A stretch of DNA of 64,000 bases from Streptomyces sp. S465 (lineage in GTDB: Bacteria; Actinomycetota; Actinomycetes; Streptomycetales; Streptomycetaceae). The notes under the pieces are model-generated. The model was not told the origin of the DNA, did no database searches, and worked only from the letters and a program-made list of their open reading frames with translations. The stretch spans positions 6,132,001 through 6,196,000 of the forward strand of contig NZ_CP114036.1 of assembly GCF_026898115.1 (NCBI RefSeq), given 5' to 3'. Shown one piece after another: positions 44,017 to 53,132 of the stretch. The position numbers and the translations under genes were made by a program. Position 1 is the first letter of the stretch. Every line of letters starts with the position of its first letter.

Positions 44017-44952
44017 GTGACCACCTGGACCGACCGCGCCGCCGACCGGCCGATCACGCTCAGCGCTCCGAGCGGCATCGACCGCTCCGCGCACCACCGC
44101 TTGGACGAGGCGTGGCTGGCCGCGGCGTGGAGCCACCCGACGACGCGTGTCTTCGTGGTCTCCGGCGGCCAGGCCCTGGTCGACGACACCTCGGATGGTC
44201 GCACCGAGCTCGTCATGACCCCGTCCTTCGAGGCCCCGCACACCGAGAACCACCGCTACTTCCTGGGCACCGACCAGGAGGGCGTGCGCTATTTCGCGCT
44301 CCAGAAGGACTCCCTGCCGGGGCGGATGGACCAGTCGGCACGCCCGGCCGGGCTGCGCGAGGCGGGGGTGCTGCTGTCCGAACGCGACGCCGGGCTGCTG
44401 GTGCACGCGGTCGCGCTGGAGAACTGGCAGCGGCTGCACCGCTTCTGCTCACGCTGCGGTGAGCGCACGACGATCGCGGCCGCGGGCCACATCCGCCGCT
44501 GCCCGGCGTGTGGTGCCGAGCACTACCCGCGGACCGACCCGGCCGTGATCATGCTGGTGACGGACGAGCGGGACCGTGCGCTGCTGGGGCGCCAGGTGCA
44601 CTGGCCGGAGGGGCGCTTCTCGACGCTGGCGGGCTTCGTGGAGCCGGGCGAGTCGATCGAGCAGGCCGTGGTCCGCGAGGTGGCGGAGGAGGCGGGCGTC
44701 GAGGTCGGCGAGGTCGAGTACGTGGCCAGCCAGCCGTGGCCGTTCCCGTCCAGCCTGATGCTCGGCTTCATGGCGCGCGCCACGTCCTCCCACATCCAGG
44801 TGGACGGGGAGGAGATCCACGAGGCGCGCTGGTTCTCCCGGGACGAGCTGCGGGCCGCGATCGAGTCCGGGGAGGTCCTGCCTCCGTCCGGTATCTCGAT
44901 CGCGGCCCGGCTGATCGAGCTCTGGTACGGCGAGCCGCTGCCGCGAGGCTGA
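44017..44952 (+). CDS. nudC: NudC: NAD(+) diphosphatase
   Basis: A 311-residue Nudix hydrolase. A zinc ribbon (CSRCG and CPACG) precedes the Nudix box GFVEPGESIEQAVVREVAEE-AG (GX5EX7REUXEEXGU pattern), and the NudC-specific SQPWPFPSSLM lies about 15 residues after it. It cleaves NAD(H) to NMN(H) and AMP and can remove NAD caps from RNA. The GTG at 44017 has GGA 7 nt upstream; a TTG at 44005 is an alternative. It stands next to the severed mycoredoxin fragment, as in the conserved actinobacterial order. Confidence 0.94.
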   Translation: MTTWTDRAADRPITLSAPSGIDRSAHHRLDEAWLAAAWSHPTTRVFVVSGGQALVDDTSDGRTELVMTPSFEAPHTENHRYFLGTDQEGVRYFALQKDSLPGRMDQSARPAGLREAGVLLSERDAGLLVHAVALENWQRLHRFCSRCGERTTIAAAGHIRRCPACGAEHYPRTDPAVIMLVTDERDRALLGRQVHWPEGRFSTLAGFVEPGESIEQAVVREVAEEAGVEVGEVEYVASQPWPFPSSLMLGFMARATSSHIQVDGEEIHEARWFSRDELRAAIESGEVLPPSGISIAARLIELWYGEPLPRG

Positions 44953-44987
44953 CGCAGCGGCCGGCCGTGGCCTGACGCGAGCCTGAC

Positions 44988-45074
44988 TCAGAGGCCGACC
45001 TTGGCCTTGACCTGCGCCAGCGAGGGGTTGGTCAGGGTCGACCCATCGGCGAAGAGAACGGTCGGCACGGTTTG
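44988..45074 (-). pseudogene. Severed 3' end of the original mycoredoxin gene
   Basis: On the minus strand this encodes QTVPTVLFADGSTLTNPS and then LAQVKAKVGL with a stop, the C-terminal third of a mycoredoxin. It lacks any start. The match to the intact mycoredoxin at 58109 breaks at the shared TVPTV codons. Its third codon positions are GC-rich like the host genes, so this is the native tail left behind when the element integrated. Confidence 0.85.
45056..45074. mobile_element. Left attachment junction (att)
   Basis: GAAC-G-GTCGGCAC-GGTTTG. It matches the right junction at 58192-58210 at 16 of 19 positions and shares an uninterrupted GTCGGCAC core (45061-45068). The host 3' fragment lies on its left, the integrase gene on its right. 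Confidence 0.75.
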
Positions 45075-45115
45075 TAGACTTTCCTCCTGCTTGTGGCGGC
45101 CAGGGAGGGCCGCCC

Positions 45116-45766
45116 ATGTCTTGGGGAGGGGCAAGGGTGAGCGCCAAGCCCAGGGCGCTTGGCGTGGTCCGTCTGTCTGTAGGCAACGAGAACCAGACCG
45201 GCGAGGAAACGCAGCGCACACGCATCAGCAAGCGGGCGGACGCCGAAGAGATGGAGTTGGTCGACTTCGCCGTCGACATCGACGTGTCGGCGTCCATCTC
45301 GCCGTGGGTGCGCCCGTCCCTGGGGGACTGGCTCAACAACAAGAAGGATCAGTTCGACCACATCATCATCCTGAAGATCGACCGCATCGCGCGGTCGGTC
45401 CGCCACCTCTCGGACATCATCGAGTGGTGCGAGGCGAACGGTAAGGGGCTCATCTCTTGCGAGGAGGGATTCGACCTCTCGAAGCCGTGGGGCAAGACCA
45501 TCGCCAAGATCCTGGCTGTGGTCGCAGAGGCCGAACTGGACGCCATCAAGGCCCGCAACAAGGCTTCCCGGGAAACCATGCGGAAGACCGGCCGCTGGCC
45601 GGGTGGCCTTGTCCCCTTCGGACGCAGAGCGGTGAAGGGCGACGCAGGCTTCACCCTGGAACTCGACCCCGAGTACGGCCCGACGCTGATCGAGATGATC
45701 CGGCGCTTCATCGAGAAGCCGAGCTTCTCGGCCGTCGCCGACTGGCTGAACGAGGGGTGCCGTTAA
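45116..45766 (+). pseudogene. Truncated large serine recombinase (integrase)
   Basis: 216 residues remain. The resolvase catalytic domain has LGVVRLSV (catalytic Ser), KIDRIARSVR and AVVAEAELDAIKARN; the beginning of the recombinase domain follows (GGLVPFGRRAV) and then stops at WLNEG where the transposon inverted repeat begins, using a TAA inside the repeat. Full-length members have 450-600 residues, so DNA binding should be lost. The ATG at 45116 has GGGAGG 7 nt upstream; GTG 45137 is an alternative. Lying beside the left junction, it is the likely original integrase of the element. Confidence 0.88.
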
Positions 45767-45803
45767 CGAGCGGCGAACCAGGTGCCAAGTAACCCGCCAG
45801 TAG
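45754..45803 (+). repeat. Left terminal inverted repeat of the Tn3-family transposon
   Basis: 50 bp starting GGGGTGCCGTTAACGAGCGG. It matches the reverse complement of 57052-57101 at 49 of 50 positions (single A/G difference at base 38). Confidence 0.93.
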
Positions 45804-46475
45804 CCTTCGGATCGAAGGGGTGCTCTCACCGCACGGTCTCGGGCTCGGCACGGCGGGCCGGGGAGTTCGCCAGCCTGGAGGGCGGTGAAGTCGGCGTGCG
45901 CCTGCTCGATGACTTCGGGATACGCCTCGCGTTTGGCGTTCTCGGTCAGGGCCCGGTAGACGCTGGCCACGGACGGGTTCTGTCCCTTGCGCTTGCCGGT
46001 GGGGATGATCAGGTCGGGCTGGATCTGCTCGACGGACTCGCCGAGCGCGCGGCGGCGGAGCACGGTGTGGAGCATGTCGTCGGTGATGACCGGCGGCCGG
46101 CCCCGCCGTACTTGCCGTTGCGGGCCGCGGTGTCGAGCCCTTCGAGCGTCGATTCCCGGATGTTCCCCCGCTCGGTCTCCGCCATCGCCGCGAAGAACGC
46201 GAACAGCAGCTTGCCGGGGCCGCTGGGGTCGTACATGCCGGTCAGGGGGCCGTGGAGCATCTCCAGGACCAAGCCGTGCGCGGTCAGGTGGTCTGCGAGC
46301 GCGGTCAGCTCGGCCGCATCCCATCCCAGTCGCTTCATCTCGAACACCGTGAAGAGCACCCGGCAGTGCGGGGCGTGGGCCTTGATCTCCCGAGCCGTCT
46401 TGAGGGCCTCCTCGAACCGGGGGCGGACCCGGATGCGGGTGCTGATCTTCTCGTTGAAGACGTCCACGACCGTGC
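45780..46475 (-). pseudogene. Broken serine resolvase of the transposon
   Basis: Read leftward it begins abruptly at VFNEKISTRIRVRP and continues through FTVFEMKRLGWDAAEL, LHGPLTGMYDPSG and FAAMAETERGNIRESTLEG. Near 46100 the frame shifts by one base; the other frame continues RPPVITDDMLHTVLRRRAL and SVASVYRALTENAKREAY. The N-terminal piece with the catalytic Ser (normally GYARVST) is missing and is replaced by a fragment of an AraC-type regulator. It cannot resolve cointegrates. Confidence 0.8.
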
Positions 46476-46680
46476 AGGTGGCGGGCCACCAGGGAATGGT
46501 GTCCGGCTCGATGTAAAGGCTCCGGGTGCTCACCCCCAGCATCCGGACCCGGTGCTGGGTGGCGGCCGGAATCAGGACGGCACGCTCGGGCGGGACGGTC
46601 CAGGTGCCCGCAACGGTGTCGACGACCATGACCCCGGTTGCGCCGTTCCTCACCTCACCACCGTACTGGCTGAGACGCGA
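46476..46680 (-). pseudogene. Fragment of an AraC-family regulator (cupin part) fused to the resolvase fragment
   Basis: About 65 residues: GVMVVDTVAGTWTVPPERAV, LIPAATQHRVRML, SLYIEPDTIPWWPATCTVV. This is the sugar/effector-binding cupin of AraC-type regulators. It lacks its own N-terminus and the whole HTH domain, and runs in frame into the resolvase at CTVVD/VFNEKIS. It is divergent from the permease gene, a common arrangement for such regulators. Confidence 0.7.
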
Positions 46681-46737
46681 AGGAACAGTGCCGACCTTCG
46701 CATGCGAGAAGGCAGGCCACCCTGGTGGGATGGTCCC

Positions 46738-47550
46738 GTGGACGTTGTGATGTTGATCGGGATCGGACTCCTCACCGGGGTGACGACGGTGTTGTTCGGG
46801 TTCGGCGGCGGGTTCGCCGCGGTCCCGGTAGTGGTGTGGGCGGACGCCGCGCTCGGCGCGGACGCGATGCGGGTGGCCACGGCCACCTCGGCCCTGGTGA
46901 TGGTGGTGAACGCGGCGTTCGCGACCGCCGTCACACCCCGGCAGGTGCTCGGCGCCCTCCGCGGCAGCACCGGGCTGCTTCTCCCGCTGGCGGCCGGCGC
47001 CTCGGTTGGTGCGCTCGCCACCCGCCTCGCCCCACCGGCGCTGGTCCTCTGGCTGTTCGTCGCGTACGTGGCCATCACCATCGTCGACCTGCTGCTGCGG
47101 CCCGGCTTCCTGCGCCCCCGCACACACATCGGGGGGCCGGCGGGCGGACCGCGTCCGCTGCCGGCTGTTCTCGGCGCACCCGTCGGCGCGGTCGCGGCTT
47201 TCCTCGGCGTAGGGGGCAGCGTCATGACCGTCCCCGCGATGCGGCGCGCCGGGCACACGATGCACGTGGCGAGCGCGCTGGCCAACCCCCTCACCTTGGC
47301 CATGGCGCTCCCGGCCACCGCGGTCTCGCTCAGCGGCACCGGGCTCCCGACCTCCGCCGATGCACACGTCCGCCTGGTGGGCCTCGTCGACCCCAGTGCC
47401 GCCGCGGCCGTGCTTGTCGGCGCCCTGCCGGTCATCGTGGTGCTGCGTCGGCGCCCACCGCGCATCCCCGACCAGATCTACGCCTGGGCGTACGTCGGGC
47501 TGCTCACCGTAGTGGTGGCGGCGATGTTGCTATCGGACCTCTCACGGTGA
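46738..47550 (+). CDS. TauE/SafE (TSUP) family permease
   Basis: A 270-residue membrane protein with about eight hydrophobic segments and the family repeat around VLFGFGGGFAAVPVVVW and GAVAAFLGVGGSVMTVPAM. TSUP proteins export sulfite, sulfonates or related anions. The GTG at 46738 is chosen by analogy to relatives beginning near ...MLIGIGLL; ATG 46702 or 46750 are alternatives. It sits opposite the AraC fragment, which may once have controlled it. Transposon cargo. Confidence 0.85.
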   Translation: MDVVMLIGIGLLTGVTTVLFGFGGGFAAVPVVVWADAALGADAMRVATATSALVMVVNAAFATAVTPRQVLGALRGSTGLLLPLAAGASVGALATRLAPPALVLWLFVAYVAITIVDLLLRPGFLRPRTHIGGPAGGPRPLPAVLGAPVGAVAAFLGVGGSVMTVPAMRRAGHTMHVASALANPLTLAMALPATAVSLSGTGLPTSADAHVRLVGLVDPSAAAAVLVGALPVIVVLRRRPPRIPDQIYAWAYVGLLTVVVAAMLLSDLSR

Positions 47551-47580
47551 CGGCGTGACCGGTACGGGAGCACGGGCCAG

Positions 47581-47943
47581 TCACCAAGACGGTGGCCGGC
47601 GCGGCGCTGCCAGTGAGTGACGGGAGAACTGCGTCAGTTTCGCCGCGCAGCGCATCGACGTCAGGTCGATCGCGTGCACCGGAGCGACGGTGGACAGGTC
47701 GCCGGGCGTCGGGGGGTACTCCAGGACCTCGATCGGGCCGAGTGAGGCTTTCGCAGCAGCGATCGTCGCAGTGAGACGGGGGCGGTCGGTGACATCGGCT
47801 TCGAAGGCTTCGGCGCGTGTGCCTTCGCGGCACAGCTCGTCGGTCAGTTCGGCGAGCGTGTCGGCGTTGCGGCCTACGAGGGCGAAATCGAATCCTTCCC
47901 GCGATCGAGCGGCCCAGACCGCGACCCTCGCCGATGACGGCAA
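47581..47943 (-). pseudogene. Fragment of a short-chain dehydrogenase
   Basis: Residues FALVGRNADTLAELTDEL, AEAFEADVTDRPRLTATIA and PIEVLEYPPTPGDLS match the first half of an SDR, including the NAD(P)-discriminating R after the second strand and the D-V after the third. The glycine motif at the N-terminus is lost (WAARSREGF remains), and the catalytic YxxxK half is missing. It ends the leftward cargo cluster, 12 bp past the FAD oxidoreductase gene. Confidence 0.65.
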
Positions 47944-47955
47944 GTGTTCCCTGGT

Positions 47956-49272
47956 TTATGGGCTCCTCCTCTCCTCAGCGATCTCGCCAAGGATCTCGTG
48001 GGCGACCGTGCGGCCGACGTCGGCGCTGGCCTCGATGCCGCCTGCTTTCTGCTTGACCGCGTCACCGACGTTCCACAGATGCGCGATCGGGGTGGTGTAG
48101 GGGATTTCTGTGCCTGCGGCTGCGCGCTGGGCGGGTTCCTGGTCGCGCAGGACCCGGGTGGCGACGATGCGGGCGTCACTGAACCCGTCGACGTGAGTGT
48201 GAAGGTCTTCGGTCAGCAGCGCGATCTCGCTGTCGTTGTCGAAGTCCCGCAGAGCCGGTTTGGGTACCCCCCACGCCGAGTACAGGTGCCATCCCGATGG
48301 CGCCCGCTCGGGACAGACCGCGCTCATGCTGATGATGGAGCGCAGCTGGCGGGTCCGCGCGAACATCGTGATCCCGTCGGCGCCGGGCAGCAGTTCGCGG
48401 CGTGAGGCGAAGTCGACCACGAGGAAGGGGGCCGGCCGCATACGCCCGACACGGCGCACGTACTCCTGCGGGAGCGCCACGTCCTCGCCGAGGAGCTCGA
48501 CCGTCATCTGCGGACCGGTGTCGGAGACCACGTGGTCGCAGCGGACCTCGATCTCCTCGTCCCCGGACCGGATCGTCGCCCCCGTGGCAATGCCGTTCGC
48601 CACGTGGATGCGCAGCGCCGTCGTCTCGCACCGGACCTCACCGCCGTGACGGCGTATGCCTTCGGCGATCGCACGAGGAAGGCCGACGGTGCCCTCCGGA
48701 CAGAACGCCGAGTCCTGCGAGCTGGTGGTCGAGGCGAGCAGGCTCAGCAGTGCACGGGCCGGGGCCTCGTGGGCGTTGGCGGCGAGCAGGCTCGCGCACA
48801 TCGTGTCCACGACGGAGTGCACGGTGAGGTTGCGGGTGATGCGGTGCAGCCATTGATCGACGCGAATGTCGTCCACCGTGGTGCCCAGGCGCTCGGCGAG
48901 CCGGGGCAGGCGCCGCAGGGCGCGGCGCGCGAGGCGTTGGAGGGGCCTGCGGGCCCAGCCGCGCATCCCTCTGCTCCCGTCGAGGCGCAGCCGACCGATC
49001 CGCAGGGTCAGCAGGCGACGTGGGCGGCGGAGCTCGACGCTGCCGCCCACGAGTTCGGCGGTGCGCACCGCCAGGCCGCGGGATTCGATCATGGCCGCGC
49101 CGGTGTTGAGCGAGAATCCGTCGACCTCGATGGTCGAGGCGCGCCCTCCCACCCGGTCGTGCCGTTCGACGACGAGAACCCGCTTCCCGGCCGTGACCAG
49201 GTGCGCCGCTGCGGACAGCCCGCCGATGCCCGCTCCGACCACGAGGACGTCGGTGTCGATGGTCCGGGTCAT
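47956..49272 (-). CDS. FAD-dependent oxidoreductase (phytoene-desaturase/amine-oxidase type)
   Basis: A 438-residue flavoprotein. The dinucleotide fold is at the start: VVGAGIGGLSAAAHL, then VVERHDRVGGRAST. A C-terminal FAD contact region reads IAHLWNVGDAVKQKAGGIE. The architecture matches carotenoid desaturase/amine oxidase-like enzymes; the substrate is unknown. Only 3 bp separate its ATG from the NTF2-like gene, so they are almost certainly one operon under the XRE/MmyB regulator. Codon use is somewhat less GC-biased than in flanking host genes. Confidence 0.87.
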   Translation of the reverse strand: MTRTIDTDVLVVGAGIGGLSAAAHLVTAGKRVLVVERHDRVGGRASTIEVDGFSLNTGAAMIESRGLAVRTAELVGGSVELRRPRRLLTLRIGRLRLDGSRGMRGWARRPLQRLARRALRRLPRLAERLGTTVDDIRVDQWLHRITRNLTVHSVVDTMCASLLAANAHEAPARALLSLLASTTSSQDSAFCPEGTVGLPRAIAEGIRRHGGEVRCETTALRIHVANGIATGATIRSGDEEIEVRCDHVVSDTGPQMTVELLGEDVALPQEYVRRVGRMRPAPFLVVDFASRRELLPGADGITMFARTRQLRSIISMSAVCPERAPSGWHLYSAWGVPKPALRDFDNDSEIALLTEDLHTHVDGFSDARIVATRVLRDQEPAQRAAAGTEIPYTTPIAHLWNVGDAVKQKAGGIEASADVGRTVAHEILGEIAEERRSP

Positions 49273-49275
49273 CGC

Positions 49276-50118
49276 TCAGGCCATCGCCGTGCCGGTACCG
49301 AGTCGAGCGATGATCTTCCCGTCGGTGCCGAGCGGGTACATGTCGACCGTCACCATCCCGGTCTCGTGTCCCCCCGCGCGCCGCAACCGCCAGCGGCTCT
49401 CGGTGAACAGGAACCAGTCACGGGAGTACCAGTTGGTGTGCTGCAGATCGATGACGGCGAACTCGTCATAGAACGCCTCGTAGTAGCCGCGCAGTTCGCC
49501 GAGCCTATCCAGCCTCAGCGCGGGCGATGCCACCGCGGTGTAGGGGCGCAGGGCGCTGGAGAAGTACTCCTGCTCGCTGTAGAAGCCCATGATGTCCTCG
49601 ACATCCCCGGAGCGCAGCGCCTTGGTGTGGGCGTCGAGGAGCCGGTGGCGCTCGCGGTCGGTCAACGGGGCCGCGGTGCGCTGCTGCATCCACGCCAGCT
49701 CCGAGGAGATTCCGTCGCTGCCGTCGGTGACCAGCAGGGACAGCACGTCGGCGTCGATGTCTTCGCCGGTGGCGAGGTTGCGGCCGTGGTAGGTGGAGTC
49801 CCACAGCGACCACCAGGTAGTGGCGAATTTGGCGTGCAGAAAGTACTGCTGGTGCTGTGAGGCGCTGAACAGCCAGTCATAGTGGCCGGCAATTCCCTCG
49901 CGGTCGGAGACCACGTTGAGGTAAGGGCGGCCGTCGTCGTCGACCTGGTTGGCCACCCACATGTGGCCGTCGGAGAACCGCAGGCTCTCGGTGGGGGCGA
50001 CGGTCTCCATGACCGTCGCCGGATCGTTGCTCCACTCCGACTCCGCGTGCCACTGCGCGCGGCGGAGATTCTCCAAGACCTGGTCGGTGTGGTCGGTGTA
50101 CGGGTCGCTTATGGTCAT
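49276..50118 (-). CDS. Nuclear transport factor 2 (SnoaL-like) family protein, duplicated domain
   Basis: A 280-residue protein, MTISDPYTDHTDQVLENL onward. Two halves (about 20-140 and 150-275) each read like an NTF2/SnoaL cone: HMWVANQVDDDGRPYLNVVSDRE and HYDWLFSASQHQQYFLHAKF in the first, SGDVEDIMGFYSEQEYFSSAL and YYEAFYDEFAVIDLQHTNWY in the second. Such folds host isomerases, hydratases or cyclases of small hydrophobic substrates. It is coupled to the FAD enzyme. Exact role unknown. Confidence 0.75.
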   Translation of the reverse strand: MTISDPYTDHTDQVLENLRRAQWHAESEWSNDPATVMETVAPTESLRFSDGHMWVANQVDDDGRPYLNVVSDREGIAGHYDWLFSASQHQQYFLHAKFATTWWSLWDSTYHGRNLATGEDIDADVLSLLVTDGSDGISSELAWMQQRTAAPLTDRERHRLLDAHTKALRSGDVEDIMGFYSEQEYFSSALRPYTAVASPALRLDRLGELRGYYEAFYDEFAVIDLQHTNWYSRDWFLFTESRWRLRRAGGHETGMVTVDMYPLGTDGKIIARLGTGTAMA

Positions 50119-50145
50119 GGCGTATCGGTCTTCCTGGTCGTGGAG

Positions 50146-51204
50146 TCAGAGGGTGGCGCCGACCTGCGGGTCGGTCACGTCGAGGCCGAGCTCGACGGCG
50201 TCGTGCACGAGCATGTCGTAGGGGAATCCCTTCGGCCGCAAGCTGACCTCGCCGAGACGGGCGAGGTGCTCGTCGGACAGGTCCAGCTCGGCGCCGGCGA
50301 GGTTCGCCGCCAGCTCGCCGGTGTCGCGTGCGCCGAGGACCGGGATCGCACCGGTGGCTCGCACCCAGGCCACGGCGACGGTGACGGTAGATGTCCCGAT
50401 CTCCGCGGCGATCGCGGCGACGGTCTCCACGACAGCCTGCGCCTGCCGGTCGTGGATCACCATGCCCTCGGGTGACTGCGGCCCACCGACGAGCATGACG
50501 CGGTGCTGGGCGTTCATCTCCTCGGTGATCTCGTAGCTGATCGGCAGGTCACCGGAGAGCAGGCCGCCGGACAGCGGTGAAGCGGCCAGCATCGCCATGC
50601 CGCGTGCCCGCGCCAAGGGCAGGTGCTCCCGCTCCGGTGCGCGCTCCAGCAGGTTGTAGTGCATCTCCAGGACAGCGGGGCGCGCCCAGCCGCGGTGCTC
50701 GGCGACCGCGGCGGCGCCGGCGGCGCGCCAGGCGGGGAAACTGGAGAACCCGACGTGCAGGACTTTGCCGCTGCGCACGAGCGAGTCAAAGGCGTGCATG
50801 AGGTCCTCGACCGGGGTCACACCGTCGTCGGTGTGGGCGAGCAGCACGTCGATGTAGTCGGTTCCCAGCCGCCGCAGGCTGCCCTCGACCTCAGCCCGCA
50901 GAGCCTTACGGTGCTGCCCGGCGGCCGCGATGGCGGGCTTCCCCAACGGCGTCCTGCCATACTTCGACACCACGACGAACTCTTCACGTCGGCCAACCAT
51001 GACTTCGCCGACGAGAGTCTCACCCTCGCCGCCGAGGTAGCGGCTCGACGTGTCGAACAGAGTGCCGCCGGCGTTTACGAACGCCGCGGCGGTGTCACGT
51101 GCAGCCGCCCGGTCCCACGCTCCCGACCTGGTTCCAAGCCGACCCGTACCCAGCGCAAGTTCGGACACCTGAATTCCGGTGGTGCCCAGCAATCTATTCC
51201 TCAT
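50146..51204 (-). CDS. Aldo/keto reductase
   Basis: A 352-residue TIM-barrel NADPH enzyme. The catalytic tetrad can be placed: Asp in FDTSSRY, Tyr in the same block, Lys in VVSKYG and His in LLAHTDD. The ATG at 51204 is chosen because GGAG lies 5 nt upstream and MRNRLLGTTGIQVSELALGT is the usual AKR start; an in-frame ATG at 51243 is less likely. First gene of the leftward cassette, 27 bp before the NTF2-like gene. Substrate unknown. Confidence 0.9.
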   Translation of the reverse strand: MRNRLLGTTGIQVSELALGTGRLGTRSGAWDRAAARDTAAAFVNAGGTLFDTSSRYLGGEGETLVGEVMVGRREEFVVVSKYGRTPLGKPAIAAAGQHRKALRAEVEGSLRRLGTDYIDVLLAHTDDGVTPVEDLMHAFDSLVRSGKVLHVGFSSFPAWRAAGAAAVAEHRGWARPAVLEMHYNLLERAPEREHLPLARARGMAMLAASPLSGGLLSGDLPISYEITEEMNAQHRVMLVGGPQSPEGMVIHDRQAQAVVETVAAIAAEIGTSTVTVAVAWVRATGAIPVLGARDTGELAANLAGAELDLSDEHLARLGEVSLRPKGFPYDMLVHDAVELGLDVTDPQVGATL

Positions 51205-51502
51205 TACATCTCCATACGATTTGTCATGGCCGAAGCCATACACACAGACTCGGGATGAGATCCGGATGACGGACGACTACGGAAAGCCCGCCGGCTTGGC
51301 ACGGTGCGATACCGCGGCACCATTGCAGCGATGCTTCCCGCACACCGACAGCGCCTTCGGCCAACCGGAAACCTCACCGAACGTGACGCTGCGGTGACGG
51401 TGCGAAGGTCCCTATTTCTCCCATCGCGGCCCGTGTCGGCAGCCGGGGCGCTGGCACCCCAGGACGGTCTGCGTCTGACAGAAGCAGATTGACGCGTACA
51501 CC
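51205..51502. promoter_or_regulatory. 298-bp promoter region of the redox cassette
   Basis: It lies between the regulator stop and the aldo/keto reductase start, both leftward. It should hold the cassette promoter and operator. An AT-rich stretch near 51200-51230 lies next to the reductase start. I cannot define the operator. Confidence 0.4.
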
Positions 51503-52369
51503 TCAGGAGAGCCCAACGCTCCCCAGGTCTGAAGCCAAGGTGGACAGCAGAGGGAGGCCGTCACCGCGGTGCGCGTCAGGCGCGGTGCTGTAGGTCCACA
51601 GGTACTGACCGGGATCGCTGGAGACCGCGAACGACTCCTGATCCAGTTCGAGCTCACCGACCGCCCCGTGACGGAACCGCCGGACTACGCGTGTGCACGG
51701 CTCCACCTCGTGCTCGGCCCACAGCCGGGCGAACTCCTCGCTGCGCACCGACAGCACTCCCACGACGTGCTCAACCCGCGACGGGACGACCGTGCTCGCG
51801 GCCCGCAGGTTTCGCACCACCCCGGCCGCCGCGGCGAGCCAGTCGACGAAGAAGCCGTCGGCCACCGGGTCCAGGAAGACCATGCGCGCCATGTGGTCGA
51901 CCGCCTCGAAGTCGGCGAACAACGCCCGCGCCAAGGTGTTAGCGGCCAGTACTGCCTGATCGGCCGTGACGACCAACGCAGGCACCGCCTGCATCTGATC
52001 CAGCAGACTGGCCAGCTGCGGAGCGACTTCCTCGGTGATCTCCTCGGGCCGGACGCGCGAGGCGGCCGCGAGCCGGTGCAGGTGATCGGTGGCGGCAGCA
52101 TCCAGACGCAGGGCCCGGGCGAGCGCCCCGACCACTTCGGGCGAGGGATGCATCTCCCGGCCACGTTCGAGGTGCACGTAATAATCGGTACTCACCCCCG
52201 CCAGCAGCGCGACCTCTTCGCGGCGAAGCCCCGGCACCCGACGCACCGGACCCGGCGGAAGCCCGGCCTGGGCTGGGGTCAGGCGATCCCGCCGAGCACG
52301 CAGGAACTCGCCCAGCGACGAGTTTCCCGCCGCCGTAAGCCATCCTCGCGGTCCCAATTCGTTGCCCAT
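51503..52369 (-). CDS. XRE family regulator with MmyB-like ligand domain
   Basis: A 288-residue protein. The HTH lies near residues 25-85 (LGEFLRARRDRLTP, GLRREEVALLAGVSTDYYVHLERG). The remainder is the MmyB-like PAS-type domain (VTADQAVLAANTLARALF, PVADGFFVDWLAAA). Such proteins usually control an adjacent reductase or dehydrogenase gene, which here is the aldo/keto reductase cassette. The ATG at 52369 (MGNELGPRGW) is used. Confidence 0.9.
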   Translation of the reverse strand: MGNELGPRGWLTAAGNSSLGEFLRARRDRLTPAQAGLPPGPVRRVPGLRREEVALLAGVSTDYYVHLERGREMHPSPEVVGALARALRLDAAATDHLHRLAAASRVRPEEITEEVAPQLASLLDQMQAVPALVVTADQAVLAANTLARALFADFEAVDHMARMVFLDPVADGFFVDWLAAAAGVVRNLRAASTVVPSRVEHVVGVLSVRSEEFARLWAEHEVEPCTRVVRRFRHGAVGELELDQESFAVSSDPGQYLWTYSTAPDAHRGDGLPLLSTLASDLGSVGLS

Positions 52370-53132
52370 GGCCACAACCGTAAGCGCGACGGCGAAAAGT
52401 TCAGGGGGTGCGTGCCACCCCCTCAAAAACCCATTCAGGTCCCCCGCGGCAGCGCCCCCCGGGCCCCGCCGGTTCCCAACCTGCGACCGCGCTTGGGCGA
52501 TGACCCTGTAAGTGCCTGGGCACTATGAAAACCTGCGCCGGGCAACGCCCAGGTACCCGACAGTGCCCTCGCCGCGACCGACGACGACTGGCAGGCGAAC
52601 CTCGAAGCCAACCTTCTGTCCGTCGTCCGCCTCGATCGCATCCTCGTCCTGTCCCGCACATGACGGCGCAGGGGCACGGCGCCGTCGTACATGTGTCCTC
52701 GAACGCCGCCCGCTACCCCCAAGCCCAACGGCGTCCCCTACGTTGCCGCCAAGGCCGCCCTCAACTCCTACAGCAAGAGCCTCGCGCTCGCCTGCGGCCC
52801 GCGCGGCGTACGCGTCACCGCGGTCATGCCCGGTGTCATCCGGACCGACGCCGTCGAGGCCAACCTCCGGCGCACCGGGACGCAGAGCCTGACTGGCATA
52901 CCCTGCGGGGGTGGCGATCGCATCCGGCGCGACCTCGGCATCCCGCTGCCCATGCGCTCCAGGCGCCCGGGTGGGGAGTCCCCGCCCGGGCGCCTGGCCA
53001 TCCGGCCGTGTTTCTTACCAGGCCCGCCCGGCGCGCCGGGGCACTTCGCCGATACCCGCGCCCGCTGTACACCGCCGGCCCTACCGTCCAGCCCGACAAG
53101 TGATCACGGGGGCATGCGGAAGGAACTGCACA
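52370..53132 (+). pseudogene. Remnants of a short-chain dehydrogenase in a 763-bp gap
   Basis: From about 52535 to 52900 three frames together read as the second half of an SDR: DSALAATDDDWQANLEANLL, then GHGAVVHVSSNAARYP (Ser of the catalytic triad), then VPYVAAKAALNSYSKSLALA (YxxxK) and VRVTAVMPGVIRTDAVEANL. At least two frameshifts break it and no start is present. The family is not obviously that of the fragment at 47581. The rest of the gap, 52900-53132, holds nothing recognised. A palindrome AGTGCCTGGGCACT lies at about 52511-52524. Confidence 0.6.
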
